Source: Gordionus sp. m RMFG-2023
Lineage: Eukaryota; Nematomorpha; Gordioida; Chordodea; Parachordodidae
Length of the DNA stretch: 64,000 nucleotides
Direction of reading: 5' to 3'
Assembly (NCBI RefSeq): GCF_954871325.1
Contig: NC_088776.1
Location: 22,058,508 to 22,122,507 of the forward strand
Shown here piece after piece: positions 1 to 12,235 of this stretch (the stretch's first letter is position 1; each line of letters starts with the position of its first letter). A program made the position numbers and the translations under genes. The notes under the pieces were generated by a model that did no database searches, was not told where the DNA came from, and was given only the letters and a program-made list of their open reading frames with translations.

Positions 1-1079
1 TTATTATATTCGAAATTATTTGTAAATATTTAAAATAATTCATAAATATTCACAAATAAATAGAGAGTATATAACATGTTCTTTGCTGAATTTTTTATTT
101 TATTTTTTTTCCTCATCTGAAATCACATTTTTAAATTTTATTAATCCATTTTTTCATTTTTGAAAATATTTTAAAGAATTTTATTTTCAAATCGAATTTT
201 TCACACAAACAATTTTTTAGTACGAATACGATTAGGGAGTTATTAGATTTTTGTTCGAATACGAATAATATAATTATTTGATTCGAGAATAATTTTCGTA
301 GGTAAAATTTTTCAAGAAATATTCGTGTTCAATTTTTTCACAAATAAATATTTGTTTATCAAATATATATTAGTGATATCGTAAAATTCATAGTAGCTAA
401 AAAAAATCCTGGGTAATAGTTTGGCAATTATTTCTGAAAATAATTCGGGTTCATTTTCAGAATATTTAATTTATGCCATTTTTTTTCTACACATCATTTT
501 TTTTTAAATTTACAAATGGTATCTTAACGTACTAGATATTATATGCTTCTTGGACTTTTTTAAAAAAAAATTTGTAAGACTGCCTCATAATTCGTTTTAA
601 TTTTTGTTATTTATTCAGAAAATCAGCGATGACAACCTTTTTTTAAAAAAATTTTCAAATATAGTTAAACCTGTTTAATTTGGGCACAGTTGGAACCAAG
701 ATTCTTACCCAACTTAGGCAGTTGCAGTTGCCCAATTTAAGACTTTTACTTTTTTTTAAAGATAGATTAGCAAAAAGTGAGATTATAATCAACCATTCAA
801 ATAATCTTTTTATTTTTATTAATTCGCCAAAATCATGAGTATATAATATATGTATACATAAACTCATACAAAATAAGATGTATAAAATTATTATAAAACG
901 GTTGCATACAAAATAAGAATAAAAATATAAAATTAAATGACTAATAATTTATTAGAATACATTTTTTTTAATTATAAATTTTCGAAATAGACTCTTTTCT
1001 ATTCTTCAAAAGTCAGTTTGATAGCTGTAAACTGATAGGATACATGCTATTAATTTATTCTGATGTAGCTAGCTCGAAT
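1..1079. other. AT-rich intergenic DNA, no gene seen
   Basis: The stretch is made of A/T runs with a patch at about 170-370 rich in GAATA/TATTC words. Short open frames here are low-complexity and lack codon structure or any family motif. I see no gene. Confidence 0.6.
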
Positions 1080-1600
1080 TATATTAATTTCTATTCTTTG
1101 TATAAGGTAAAAGACTTCGTTTGTATTTTCGATAATGCGATATCCTAGATCCTTGAAGGCTAGGGCTTGAATGCCAAAGGTAGTTAGAGTTGTAGCAATT
1201 ATTAGTATGAATAATTGGTTGGAAAGTAAAAAGAAGAATATTTGGCAGATCTACTTTGTTTTAATAACATCATGGTTTAGGTTGGAGGGTGCGAGAGTAG
1301 CTACACAAGAAAAATCCCAGGTTAGGAACTTGCCACTATTCCATGATCTTGGTGAACCAACAGGACGTTTACCATCTACATTGTGAAGTTCAATCGGCTT
1401 AAGAATTGAAGAAATTTATAGCAGATTTTCGAGATATAGTGTCATTACATTTTATATGTCTTAGAAATCTACCTCTACATCGTTAGCAATGAAGGAAGTG
1501 ACCACCTTTTGAGTGTATAGTATAACCATGTCACGATTAAGTCTGACTCCGATTGCAAGGCGTAGATCATCGTTTGTAAGTAGTAAAAATCAAAATTACT
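1080..1600 (-). pseudogene. LINE-type reverse-transcriptase polyprotein, C-terminal tail (broken)
   Basis: Read on the minus strand, the stretch 1385-1090 gives fragments of a C-terminal region often found after the reverse transcriptase of invertebrate LINE-like polyproteins: NVDGKRPVGSPRSWNSGKFL, then LTWDFSCVATLAPSNL, then TFGIQALAFKDLGYRIIE. The spaced D, W and WD residues resemble a restriction-like endonuclease domain of the R2 type, but I infer that and cannot prove it. Upstream on the same strand (about 1600-1450) NDDLRLAIGVRLNRDM matches the segment that precedes this domain in the same proteins. The frame is interrupted several times, so it is an old fossil. The plus-strand 71-codon open frame at 1171-1386 is a shadow of it. 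The local base composition is less AT-rich than the flanks, which fits transposon origin. Confidence 0.6.
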
Positions 1601-4350
1601 CGAAGTATGGATTCAAGAAATTCATAACCGTTTCCAAATGAAGTTGAAAAGAGAAGAGAATTTATCACAGGTTGACTTCTAGATTTAAGAAATGCGACGG
1701 CAAAATAGATTTGGAAAGCTTTAATTATTTTATAGATCGGGATTCATAGCTTTAAGTATGATTTTACGCTTATCTATATTATAGGCTGATTCATTTAAGA
1801 CAATATTGTAAGTAAAAAAGGAAAGGACTGGGTTAACTCTGGCGAACAATTTTAAATTTTTTTAAAGAAAAAAAAAGTGAGATCAGAGTATACAAATATT
1901 GTAAAATTACTATATTGATAAACTAATTTAGAATTCACCATAAATTTGTAAAGCAATAGCATATGGATATTAATAGTTTTAAGTTTTACAATTCCTAACA
2001 TCTAGGAAATAATATAAAAAAAAGATTTTTTGCAAATATTTGCATTTCAGAACAACACAAAATCTATTATTCATAATAAAGACTATGACTATATTAATGC
2101 TTTAAAATATACTTAAATAACAAATCCATAAATAATATATAAAATTAGAACCTTATAAATTTGGTCATTTTGTAATTTATATAAAAATAATGGTCCATTT
2201 ATCAAACTACTCATGGGTAAGTAGTAATATTATACTTCAATTAATTTAATAAATTCAACTAAATCAAAAATATACAAATTGGTTATTTAGATATTTTGCA
2301 TACTAGAATAGATAGAAATATGGCTATATACTATAAGAAGCAGTTAAAAGAATGTGGATCTATTTAAGTCATAGTGAAAAAATAAATGCATATCTCTAAT
2401 AGATACTTAACAAGTATTTTGATAATTTAATAATTATAAAATGGATTGACATTCAAACCACTCGGATATAATGAAATATGTAATATTACAAGGAAAATAA
2501 TGTAAACAAAAAAAGGTACAATTATTTATTATTTTGGTTGAAACCAGTTTAACCTTATTTATGAGTTCTTTTTACTCCAAAAAAATATTACATCGGTTCA
2601 GTTACGGTTAAGGTTCAGATATTTATAAAGGTTTATAACGGCTTCGTGATTTATTCCTGTTCACTCTTGGTATCTATTAGTTTTATGATTTTTTTTGTAT
2701 ATAATATATTTTTATTTTTTGACATTGAAATTAAAATTAAAATAATAAAATTAATGTGATCTATGACACAAGGAAATATTTATAAAATATTCTCTAAAAT
2801 TTCCTAAGAAGGGTATTTAAATGAAAAATTAATATACAGGGTTTTGAGAGAACAAAATACGTTAACAAAATAAAATTTTGTTGTAATTCAATTCAAACAT
2901 ATAAAAAAAATAATAAAAAAATGTCCATATATTTTTATCGTGCCTTCGAAAAAAATAAATTTTATTTCAACTGAAATTTTTTTTTTACATTAAACTTATA
3001 ATTTATTCATTAAACAATTCTTAATAAATTTATTATCTTAAAATAATTTCATGCCTCGATGGTATTGCATTAGTATATTATAAAATAATCGAAATAATCT
3101 TAAAAAAATTAATTATTAGCTAAACAATTAATATTTACATATGAAAAAGAAATATATATTGTGTTTAATAATTAATAGGTGTCATGGCTCAGCAAGGATT
3201 TATATTTCCTTTACATGAGAAAAATATCCTTCATAATCTTTAATTTATATCTATAAATTAAAAGGGGAGAAAAATATTATGCAATAATTTCATCAAAATG
3301 TTAAATTTATCTTTCAAAGTTCCAACTAATTATGCATATGCGATTTAAATCCTTTAATTAATATTTTTTATATCAATGAACATATTTCTTTTTATGGTTT
3401 TAAAAATAACACAATGTCGGTTATTTTAGAAAGTAAAATTAGTTAATGTCATTCTTAACCTCCTTCATTGAAAAAAGATTCACTATTACTTCTAAATCTT
3501 ATAAAAAATTATCTTCTTATACATAAAAATAAGAAAATATTCTTTTCTATAAAAAATCATTTCTTTTTATTCGATAAGTTTATAGGTATTCTTTTTTTTA
3601 CAAAAATAGATTATTTCGATTATTTTATAAATTTATTAAAAATTTTTGGTAGATATTCCACTGACTTTTAATGAAAAAACTATAAGTTTAAGTGAAATTT
3701 TTTAAAAAATTTATGTTCTTTTTGAATGAGAATTTATTTGAAATAACGATAAAAAATTGGTATTTACATTTTATTTTTATATGATGTTAAAATCGAATGA
3801 TAAATATAAATCATGTTGTTTATGTATTTGCGCTCTCATAATAAGAATTCTTCTCGAAAACAACGGCAAACTCTTTACTAATGGGTGTTAATTATTCAAA
3901 AATTGGGTGCTAATTCATTTTTCAAAATTGGTGTTAATAATATATTTAAGAAACAAAATTAACTAATCTTTATTTTTTAATGATATCAATTCAATTTTTA
4001 TATGTTTTTAAAATTATATAAATAGAATATTCTTTAATTATTACTATAACTAATATATTACATTTCATCTTTATAAATTTTTAAAATATTTAATTATTGT
4101 TATTTTTTTTTATTTTGAATTCAATTAGTCTTCTCCAAATTTTTATTTTATTTTTATAAATTTTAATTTGATGAATTTAAAAAATAATTTTCTATTATTT
4201 ATTGAACATGAATCGCTTTCATTTTTCTTATACATAAATCACTTTCATTACTTTTTACATTTTTAATTTCCAAACCATTTTCAATATCATAATTTATCTT
4301 GGATTTATAAGATAATTCATCATTTTTTTGTTTGAATGAAATTGTTATAA
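1601..4350. other. AT-rich intergenic DNA, no gene seen
   Basis: I see only A/T-rich sequence and homopolymer runs. The plus-strand frame at 3468-3671 is dominated by Lys/Phe/Ile/Asn and looks like chance. A segment at about 3972-4062 is repeated in direct orientation near 47331-47425 and is listed separately. Confidence 0.55.
3972..4062 (+). repeat. Dispersed direct repeat, copy 1 (second copy about 47331-47425)
   Basis: The text starting GATATCAATTCAATTTTTAT and continuing through TGTTTTTAAAATTATATA recurs with few changes at 47331 (GATATTAATTCAATTTTTAT), and weaker similarity continues through an AACTAATATATTACA-like stretch. The family is unknown. The two copies bracket the whole transposon nest. 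Confidence 0.5.
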
Positions 4351-6145
4351 CTTTTAACCAGAGTTGTTAAAGAATCAAAAGATCGACGATCCTGGATTCG
4401 ATCGCAAATTTGTCAATTTTACGAGATTTATGATTCTGACTTAAATTGAGGAACGAGATCGAGATCATTTTGTTTAAAATTCGATCCCGATCTTTTTAAA
4501 AATTAATTTTTACTTAAAAAGCAATAAATAAAATAAAAAATTTTTAAATTAAATTAAAATATTATTTTTTAAAAAAATATCTATCTTCATATTTTATCAA
4601 CTTCCATTCCACCATTTATTTTATAGATATATTTATTCATTTCCTAAATTTTAAGAGATTTAGAGCTCTTACAAGTTATTTAATATAAATTTATAATAAT
4701 TTATTAATATTTATTTTAATAGGTAAATGTAAATGTCCATTATAGATTTAGAAGATTCTATTGCTTCTACTATTGATGTAACAGCAGATATAAGTGAGAA
4801 TGAGAATCTTTTACCATTTTTGAAATTACGTAAGTATTTTACCTTATGTGAAATGGATGAAAGCAACTCTTATAATATGATCAGCACCACCTGAATTGAG
4901 CAGGTCCTACAGAAATAGAATCTAGATACAGATTCTTTATAAAAAAAATATTTTTTTATGCAATTATTTTATATTATCAGATATCTGCAAATTATATTAA
5001 AAAATTGCAAAGATCTGGCAAATTTATTAAAATATTATTAACAGACCAGTTCTACTAAACCTCTGATATCTAGTAAAATATTAATGGGCCTTTAAAGATA
5101 GTAAAAATTTATTAGATTATTTGAATTTTAAGCTAATATTTTGATTAATATTCTTTGTAAATAAATTACAATGTTAATTTCTTTGTATATTAAGTATTAA
5201 GTTTACATTTAATCAATATTTATGATATGACCCAAATATAAATAAATACCATACAGATGATGTGCCAGACTTGACTGTAAAATTTAAAAGGATTAAGTTT
5301 TGCAGATACTTGATTTGATTTATATGAATAAAATGAACACTTATTTAATAATAAATTAATTATGATTTCATAATATAGATTTCCTTCACTGTATGATGAC
5401 AGTAACATTTTGGCAGCCATGATTCACCCTAAATTTAAACTTAATTGGCCTTATATTAATCTGCCATAAAATATGATGGTAAAAGAAAGATTAGTTGCCC
5501 ATTTGGAAAATATGCAGGAACAACCATATGCGGATACCTCAAATGAATGTATGGATGACATTGATGCTTTTTTGGGAAAAATACTGTACAAAATGCTTGT
5601 TCCGTTAAAATTTTTTTTTATTCAAATGATGATTCCATGAATATTTTTAATACTTATATTAATTTTAAAAAAATATTTATTGAATATAATACATCTTTGC
5701 AATCAAGCGCTCCTGTGGAGCGCTTGTTTAGTAAAGCTAAACATGTTCTAAATGAAAGACGCGGATGTTTAAATGATGATAATTTAGATAAAATTTTATT
5801 ATTAAAAGCTAATTTTAATTATAAATAAATATATTATAATTATTATATTTATTATTCAATTACAATAAATTTCTACCATATTTAATTTATTTTTATATTA
5901 GTTAATTTTGCATCGGTTATATTATATTATTATTCAATTACAATAAATTTAAAACATATATTAGTTAAATTTGCATCGGTCAGAAATTTCCTTCAGAAAT
6001 TTAAATAGAAAAAAAGATCGTGATCGCGATCGCGATCTTTTTTTTAAAAAAAGGTCTATCATTGATTTCGATCCTCTTTTTTTGAAAAGATCGTGATCGG
6101 GATTCGATCGTTTTAAAAAGATCGGTTAACAAGCCTGCTTTTAAC
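4351..6145 (+). mobile_element. hAT DNA transposon (1.78 kb) with 8-base target duplication
   Basis: The element runs 4359-6137 and is flanked by a perfect 8-base duplication CTTTTAAC (4351-4358 and 6138-6145), the hAT signature. Its ends are imperfect inverted repeats: CAGAGTTGTTAA on the left and, reverse-complemented on the right, CAGGCTTGTTAAC. Both subterminal regions are packed with GATC and GATCGCGATC-type palindromes (4380-4500 and 6018-6125), probable transposase binding sites. Inside is a broken transposase. The length is short for an autonomous hAT, so an internal deletion is likely. Confidence 0.9.
5395..5828 (+). pseudogene. hAT transposase, C-terminal remnant with dimerisation domain
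   Basis: Two pieces can be read on the plus strand. From about 5395, AAMIHPKFKLNWPYINLP resembles the hAT segment that precedes the C-terminal domain. From 5637 a 63-codon frame contains SSAPVERLFSKAKHVLNERR followed by a leucine-rich DNLDKILLLKANF. This is the hAT C-terminal dimerisation domain, and the E of VERLF lies where the third catalytic residue is expected. The N-terminal BED zinc finger and the two catalytic aspartates are not found. Stops separate the two pieces. The gene is dead, but its last 60 codons are well conserved. Confidence 0.8.
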
Positions 6146-6429
6146 CATTATTTTTAAAGTTGTGTTCTCATTTCCTATTTTATACTTTTTTTTCTAGACA
6201 TTTAATCTTACTAAGAAATTTTTCAATCTGTTCTAATCTTTTCCTTTCAAATTGTATTAGAAACTCATCATTTTTTTTATTTTTTTTTAATAATCTCATT
6301 AAGTTTAATTTCAGACTTAATTTGATTTTCTTTAATCAAATCTTCTAACATTTGAATATTCTCTTGAGTTAGACTAGGTAGAAGCATTTGGTTATCCTAT
6401 TTATACCATAATGATCAATAAAACCACCT

Positions 6430-7358
6430 GAATAACTTGAATTTATATTTCCCAAGTTATGTAGGCCATATAACAATGGTCCGTAGCTTCACAATAGCCG
6501 AGGGAGTTTATCAAGGGTCGGCTCTCAGCCCACCTTTCATCATAGCAGTAATAGATGCATTATCACAGTACAGCAAACAGTCCCGTAGAATATTATATAT
6601 TTGCAAATAATATTGTGATTCTTGCCAAATCAAAGGATGAAATGAAAGAAAGATTAGTGAGTTGGATAAATATCCTTGAAAAGCATGGATTAAAAGTAAA
6701 CAGAGAAAAGACGGAATATATGGTGATAGGAGAAGATGAAACAGAAAGCATTGATATAAATGAATGGCAAATATCGGCAATTGAAAGCTGCAGAGATTTG
6801 GGCTCCACTATATAAACAAACGGCACAATGGAGAAAGTGTTAAGGAATAAAATTAATCAAGGGGGGTTAAAGTGGAGATCTTTATCTGGAGTGCTCTTAG
6901 ACTAAAGAATCCCACACAAATTGAAGGGAAAAATTTACAGTTCCATATTACAACCAACTATTCTATATAGTTCGGAAAGGCCAACCAAAGAATCAGACGA
7001 GAGAAGTCTTCAAACATTGGAGATGAGAATGCTGAGGATGATTGCTAGGGTATCAAGAAAGGATAAGGTGCGAAGTACAAGAAAAAGTTTAAAGGCAGTG
7101 CCTATTAAGACTAAGATAATGGTGAACAGACTTAGGCGGTATGGGCACACAATGAGAAGGTCTATGAACACTATAGGAAAAAGGTTGAGAGTTTGGAAGT
7201 GATGGGCAAACGTAAAAGAGAAAGGCCAAAACTTCAATGGGGCCATAAAGTTAAAACCAATATGAAGAAGTATAAATTAGATAAAAGAGATAGCATGAAT
7301 AATATAAAGCGGAGAAATATATTGAAGGAGCTTACCAGCAAAAAAGGTGAAAGCTAAA
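6430..7358 (+). pseudogene. RTE-like LINE, 3' part of reverse transcriptase (broken)
   Basis: Starting near 6462 the plus strand reads TMVRSFTIAEGVYQGSALSP, the QGSALSP motif of LINE reverse transcriptases. Then comes YYIFANNIVILAKSKDEMKE, the catalytic YADD box with its second Asp replaced (ADD read as ANN), then HGLKVNREKTEYM. After a break, from 6921, MRMLRMIARVSRKDKVRS and RLRRYGHTMRR match the conserved RMLRWM...RLRWYGHVMRR tail of RTE-type elements. RPKLQWGHKVKTNMKK and the end of the frame at about 7358 match the extreme C-terminus. There are several frame changes and a damaged active site. The endonuclease domain is absent, as in a 5'-truncated LINE copy. Confidence 0.8.
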
Positions 7359-7399
7359 AAGAAAAATATATATTTTCAAATGATTGACATGATTTAACG

Positions 7400-8610
7400 G
7401 GTCCAATACGATGGATACGATAGACAATATTATAAAATAGACACCAGAAACCTTCATTATAAAAGTCGTGGCATTTCAAATATCTATTGGAACTATTAAA
7501 ATTATTAGGTTTAAATTAACAAGAATCACCAAATTTACATCCATGTGGACTTATAAAGAATGTACAAAATTGTCTTGTCTGATTATTATTATTATAGTTC
7601 TTGATTTCATTTTTATTTATTTTACAAATTTCATTGAACGAATTTGTCTTATTTGAATATAAATATTTGTAAAATCATCGTTCAAATTTAATTTTTGTAT
7701 AATCTCATGTATTGCGATTTGTGAGTTATTTTTATTTTATATAGTTTTATTTTTATTTATAATTATGATTCTGTATGATTTTGGGATTTATAATTTTAAA
7801 GAAATGTATTTATAACTTGTTATTTTTTATATTATTTTTTACAATTAGGAGCTTCCCTATAAAAGGGGAGCAGTAATGTAAATTAATTCTTTTTTTTCTC
7901 TTTGATTTTATTATTGTAATATAAAATTATTATAAAGTTTTTTTTCCCTTCCCTTCCATTTTATTTTAATAAATTATTTACTTACTATATTTTCATAAAA
8001 GACTATTATTTTACTTACTGATCTTTTGTGATTTTTGGGGTAATTACCTTTAACAACTATTTTAGAATAAAGCTGACAACCAGTAGTTTGGTGCCGTGAC
8101 CGAAGTAAGGTAAAAAACATTTCTTTTGATAATATATTTATTATGCGAAAATATTGTGGACTGTGGTTATCGGAAGTTATAGTGAGATATTGTGAAACAG
8201 TTGACCGTGATTTTGGAAGTGATAGTTAAAATTGTGAAGTGGGTTACGGTGGTAAATAAAAGTTGGCGGAAAAGTGTTATGCACCGTTGCATCGTTTCAG
8301 TGTTGATTTTATTAATTATATCATATTGTTTAACTTTTCAAATATTAAATTATTTTTAGAAAATTTAATTATTAATTTTTTATAAATAATATTTGGAAGT
8401 AAACTGCTTTGTAAAATGTTTGGTGCAAAATTAAATTAGTTGGATATAAATTAATAAAAATCTTTGGATTACTTTATTTAAATATTTTTATAAATTTTAA
8501 TGGAGTTTTAAAATAACAAAGTATGTGGAGTCACAGTACAATGTAATGGGGGCAGTGGTTATATTAGTAATATGGTTGTGTAGTTTATATTTTGTTATGA
8601 AAATACGGAG
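7400..8610 (+). mobile_element. Old LTR retroelement A: 5' LTR, primer site and leader (fossil, first part)
   Basis: Features in order: a promoter-like CCCTATAAAAGGGGAGCAG at about 7855-7873, a poly(A)-type AATAAA near 8066, then TGGTGCCGTGACC at 8089-8101, which looks like a tRNA primer-binding site, and then an untranslated leader. The left limit of the LTR is not resolved. The element resumes at 20384-20408 and again at 46694, because a hAT and a Mutator-like element are inserted in it. It is old and heavily broken. Confidence 0.55.
7851..7876 (+). promoter_or_regulatory. Probable LTR core promoter (TATA box)
   Basis: CCCTATAAAAGGGGAGCAG is a strong TATA-box context (TATAAAAGG) with G/C-rich shoulders in otherwise AT-rich DNA, followed by CAGTAATG. 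It lies about 230 bases before the primer-binding site, a plausible U3/R boundary for the retroelement. Confidence 0.45.
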
Positions 8611-8720
8611 CAGGGGCGTCGCTAGCCTTTACAATCTCTGGGAGCTTAACTAAAAAAAATTTTATGGGGACGAAGCCTCCATAGCCTCTAATTTGCGGGC
8701 CTTCGGCCGGGTTATATATT

Positions 8721-10096
8721 AGTATATTATACTTTTTTTTAAATTTGCTAACTCTGAACTCTTCTGTATTTCATATTTTGCCATTTATTATATTATGCAT
8801 ACATAATGAACTAGCATATAAATAACAATACAAGACATTTCTAAAAATAATATTTTTTTAATACAAAATCTATTCATTATAATATAAAATATTTTGGATT
8901 GCTGATATAAAAAATTTTGCGTCTAAAGAATTACAAGTAATAAAAAAAATTAATTAATTCATACATATGTCTCAATTGATAATGGTTTTTAAAAACCACA
9001 TAATATATTATAATTCTTAGCAACTTGCATTGAGAAAAGGTCATGAAACTAATATAAATCTATGTTCCCATTTTATACAATGTTTTATAGAATGGACTAA
9101 TAAGGAAAAATTTATAGGTCTAACCAAATAAACAATTCTTGAAGAAGAGAATATAAACGACCAATCCAAATCATACTATATGTTTGAGCTTCCTCTTAGA
9201 TGACATGATGGAAGCTAGATAAGTAATCGAGAAATTTTTTTGAGATATTAAATTTCTAAAGGATTATCTTCCGTTTTTAATGATATGAAAGCCCGTCAAA
9301 AATGACGGGAATGAGATTTTTATTCATTTTTTACGATGTCATGCCAGATTCAAGCTCACAATATTATGAAGCATCCAAGATCTTATAATTATAAAAAAGT
9401 TTATCAAGTCCAGCTTAACCCTTAATAATTTGTAAAAGATATTCCCAAGTCAGGTGCAAGCTAATATTAATTTTAAGGTTCCAAGCCCAGTCCTACCCAT
9501 TATAATTTTGAAAATTTTTTCCCGCCTCGGAGATAGCTAAATTTTTAATATCATCACTTGAACAGGAAATATCTGATTTACCAATTAGTATAATATGGAA
9601 AAAAAAAACATGTAAATTCCGTATTAAGGGAAACTGGGAAGGCCTGGGCAATCACTTATTAGAGAATCATGACAAATAAAATAAAAATAACCGACTCTTA
9701 TACTTTTTTGTAATATGATCAATTAAAATTATATCTAAAAAATGTTTATTATATAAAGTTATTGTTGTTTTTCAGATAAATTTAATGTATGTCTTGCATT
9801 TCTGAAATTATCTGTCAAAGAATTTGATAATGGATATATTTTTTTATGTTAAGTAAAAAAAAAATGCTGTCTATTTAAATTACAAAAATGCCATTAAACA
9901 CTAATGAAACTTATATGCAAATTATTTATATATTTTTTTTTATTGACATATAAATTAGGATAATTTTTTTAAAAAATAATGAGGATTATTTATTATGTAT
10001 TTGATAAAATTAAGAGCAAATCCTTGTGACATTTTAATTTTTGATGGAAAAAGTGACAAAATAATTCTGGGCGGTCGTCTGGAGAGGAAATAATTA
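8721..10096. other. Interior of hAT, no gene seen
   Basis: The DNA is AT-rich and no recognisable frame is present. At about 9290-9312 a short hairpin GCCCGTCAAAAATGACGGG stands out in the AT background. It might be the end of a small unrecognised element. Confidence 0.4.
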
Positions 10097-10324
10097 ATGT
10101 ATAATTTTATATCATTTAGGGTTGTAGATGAAAGTAATGATGGCCGGCAGTGTACCACAAACGCCGAGTGTACCTATGAACGCACGATATCGCGTGCGCT
10201 GATACCCCCAAAACGATCATGCGCTGATCGCGCGTATTGGGCACTACTGCATCCAAAAGGAGAGGCACACCGGCACAAACGATATTTCTGTCAATGTCAG
10301 CATTGGTATCCCCCTCTAAAATAG
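10097..10324. other. GC-rich island with long open frames on both strands, unrecognised
   Basis: Between about 10140 and 10320 the composition changes sharply (many CG, GC and CGCG words such as ATCGCGTGCGCTGATACCCC). A 75-codon plus-strand frame (YERTISRALIPPKRSCADRA in its middle) and an uninterrupted minus-strand reading (AGVPLLLDAVVPNTRDQRMI) both cross it. I recognise neither. It may be a captured or inserted fragment from a source with different base composition. Confidence 0.35.
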
Positions 10325-10648
10325 AATCATGAACGACAATGTTAACTCAACCATAAAACGGTCGTAAGTATTGTTATAAAGGCCACGACAGAACTACTGC
10401 ATATTTTTCCATTAATAAAGTTGATGAAATTGGCTGTACTGTACATATCAAGTTTGAACATGCAAAACGATATTTCTGTCAATGTCAGCATTGGTATCCC
10501 CTTCTAAAATAGAATCATGAACGACAATGTTAACTCAACCATAAAACGGTCGTAAGTATTGTTATAAAGGCCACGACAGAACTACTGCATATTTTTCCAT
10601 TAATAAAGTTGATGAAATTGGCTGTACTGTACATTCAAGTTTGAACAT
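10277..10648 (+). repeat. Tandem duplication, two copies of a 188-base unit
   Basis: The segment from AAACGATATTTCTGTCAATG at 10277 is repeated from 10465. Equivalent bases are offset by exactly 188 at both ends of the unit, and the copies are almost identical. In one plus-strand frame the unit reads KYCYKGHDRTTAYFSINKVD then EIGCTVHIKFEHAKRYFCQC, which looks like decayed coding sequence rather than satellite. The product is not recognised. Confidence 0.75.
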
Positions 10649-11489
10649 TCCATCTAAATATTCATGAAAGTTTCTCAGAGAATCGGATAAAGTAATATTT
10701 ATATTAACTCCTAGTGAAGTGAATGATAGTACAAAATTAAATGTTTATATTTGTTAAAAAAATAGGCGGAGGCGGCAAGGGATTGTGGTAGTGGTGATAG
10801 AAATATCATTTGGAGAACTGGGTGAAAATAAAATAAACATAGATATAAAACAAGATAAAAACAAAATAAACCTCCAGATGAGTTCATTTCAAGCGTAGTT
10901 CTTTATTATTTTGTCTACCAGTAACTTTAGAACGGGTAAGGCGTTTGTTTAATCGTCATTATTTTCTTTGCTTATCTTTAATAATAGATTCACCATGTTT
11001 TGTAGCAATGTGAGGGATTAGGGTTAGCCTAGACAAATAAAGAAATCAGGCAAAAATATAAATAAACTATTGTTGAAATTAAGCAAACATTAAAATAATG
11101 TAAAACCGGTAGATGGGTCAATATTAGATGCATATTTCTAGTAGTTGGAGGGCTATCATCAAAAAAAATTTTTGGGGGACTTATCAAGTCTATTATGATA
11201 TTCTAAAAGTTAAAAAATAACATGATGAATGTAATGTTATTAAGATTAAGTTTAATTAATTGTAAGGTAATTAAAAAATATTAAAAAAGGAGGGAAAAAG
11301 AAGGTATAAATTATTATAATATAAAAATAATAAAAATTAAATTAAAGGAATTGATAAGGTTTTGAGAAATAGTGGTTAATAGATAATAGAGATAGAAAGA
11401 AAAGAATGAGATAATAAAATTTAGTGATAAATAAATTCATTAAGGGAGGGGAAAAAAATAAAAAAAGAGTTACTTATAAGGATTGGAGA
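10649..11489. other. Interior of hAT, no gene seen
   Basis: AT-rich sequence with some purine-rich stretches (11380-11470). No frame, RNA gene or repeat was recognised. Confidence 0.4.
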
Positions 11490-11905
11490 TTACACTGTGT
11501 GATAAATTTCGACTTGATTTTTTGGGAGAAAATAAAATAAACATGTTTTAAGACAGTTTTTTATGCATATTCTAAATCCGCTGTCAGTTTTTTTCTAGCA
11601 CGTCAGGTTTTTTATTTTTAGGTTAAAGTGGCCAAAAAGGTCATTTTTAGCACTTTTTGAAGGTTTATAACTTCAGTTCTAATGATCCCTACAACTACAA
11701 AAATATCTTAATTTTTGCAGCAAACTTCCTTATTATTATTATACATTGTTTTTTATAAAATCCTTACTCAATTTTTAAACAACCTATATTTTTTTAAATT
11801 TACCTTTATTTATAAAATCTTTTTTAATATAGCTTACATTTAATATATTTATTTATTATATTTTACCGGATAAACAACCTACGAAATTTCAGGATAACGA
11901 ATTTT

Positions 11906-12235
11906 CTACTTATTTTTTTTGTTAAACCCAAATGTACTAATCGAGCAAAAATAACAATCCCACGAATGATTTCTTGCTACGTGCCAAAATGCAGGTTTCG
12001 AATAAGGCAAATATGATCGTTTTCCATTTACCCATGAATTAAAAGAATTATAACATGTTTTACATATGTAATTAGGGGCAAATGGTTTATCCAAATCGCA
12101 GAGTGGTATGTTATAATAAATTTCATAAATCCTTTGAATGATTGGAGAAATTGGACATTTTTGTGAGGGCAATATATAGCCCGCACAGATGTAACAAAAT
12201 TTAGAGACACACTTTAAACAAGGGGACCTCGGCAT
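11906..12235 (-). CDS. Cysteine-rich zinc-binding protein of a DNA transposon
   Basis: The frame is 109 codons and starts MPRSPCLKC. Cys/His pairs are spaced as C-x2-C, C-x2-C (FCYIC), then ICKTC about 40 residues on, and a closing HVARNH...CYFC. Between them lie SWVNGKRSYLPYSKPAFW and the terminal FGFNKKNK. The arrangement CYxCG / C-x2-C / W-x-GKR-x-P / W-x3-NH-x4-CYFC is a block I know from uncharacterised arthropod proteins linked to transposons, where a longer protein follows. Here only this block remains before the frame ends near the element terminus at 11493. It probably binds zinc and DNA or acts as an accessory domain. The function is inferred, and there is no host role. Confidence 0.6.
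   Translation of the reverse strand: MPRSPCLKCVSKFCYICAGYILPSQKCPISPIIQRIYEIYYNIPLCDLDKPFAPNYICKTCYNSFNSWVNGKRSYLPYSKPAFWHVARNHSWDCYFCSISTFGFNKKNK

Noticed and set aside
1171-1386. 71-codon plus-strand frame
   Set aside because: It overlaps the minus-strand LINE tail, which has clear family motifs; the plus frame has none.
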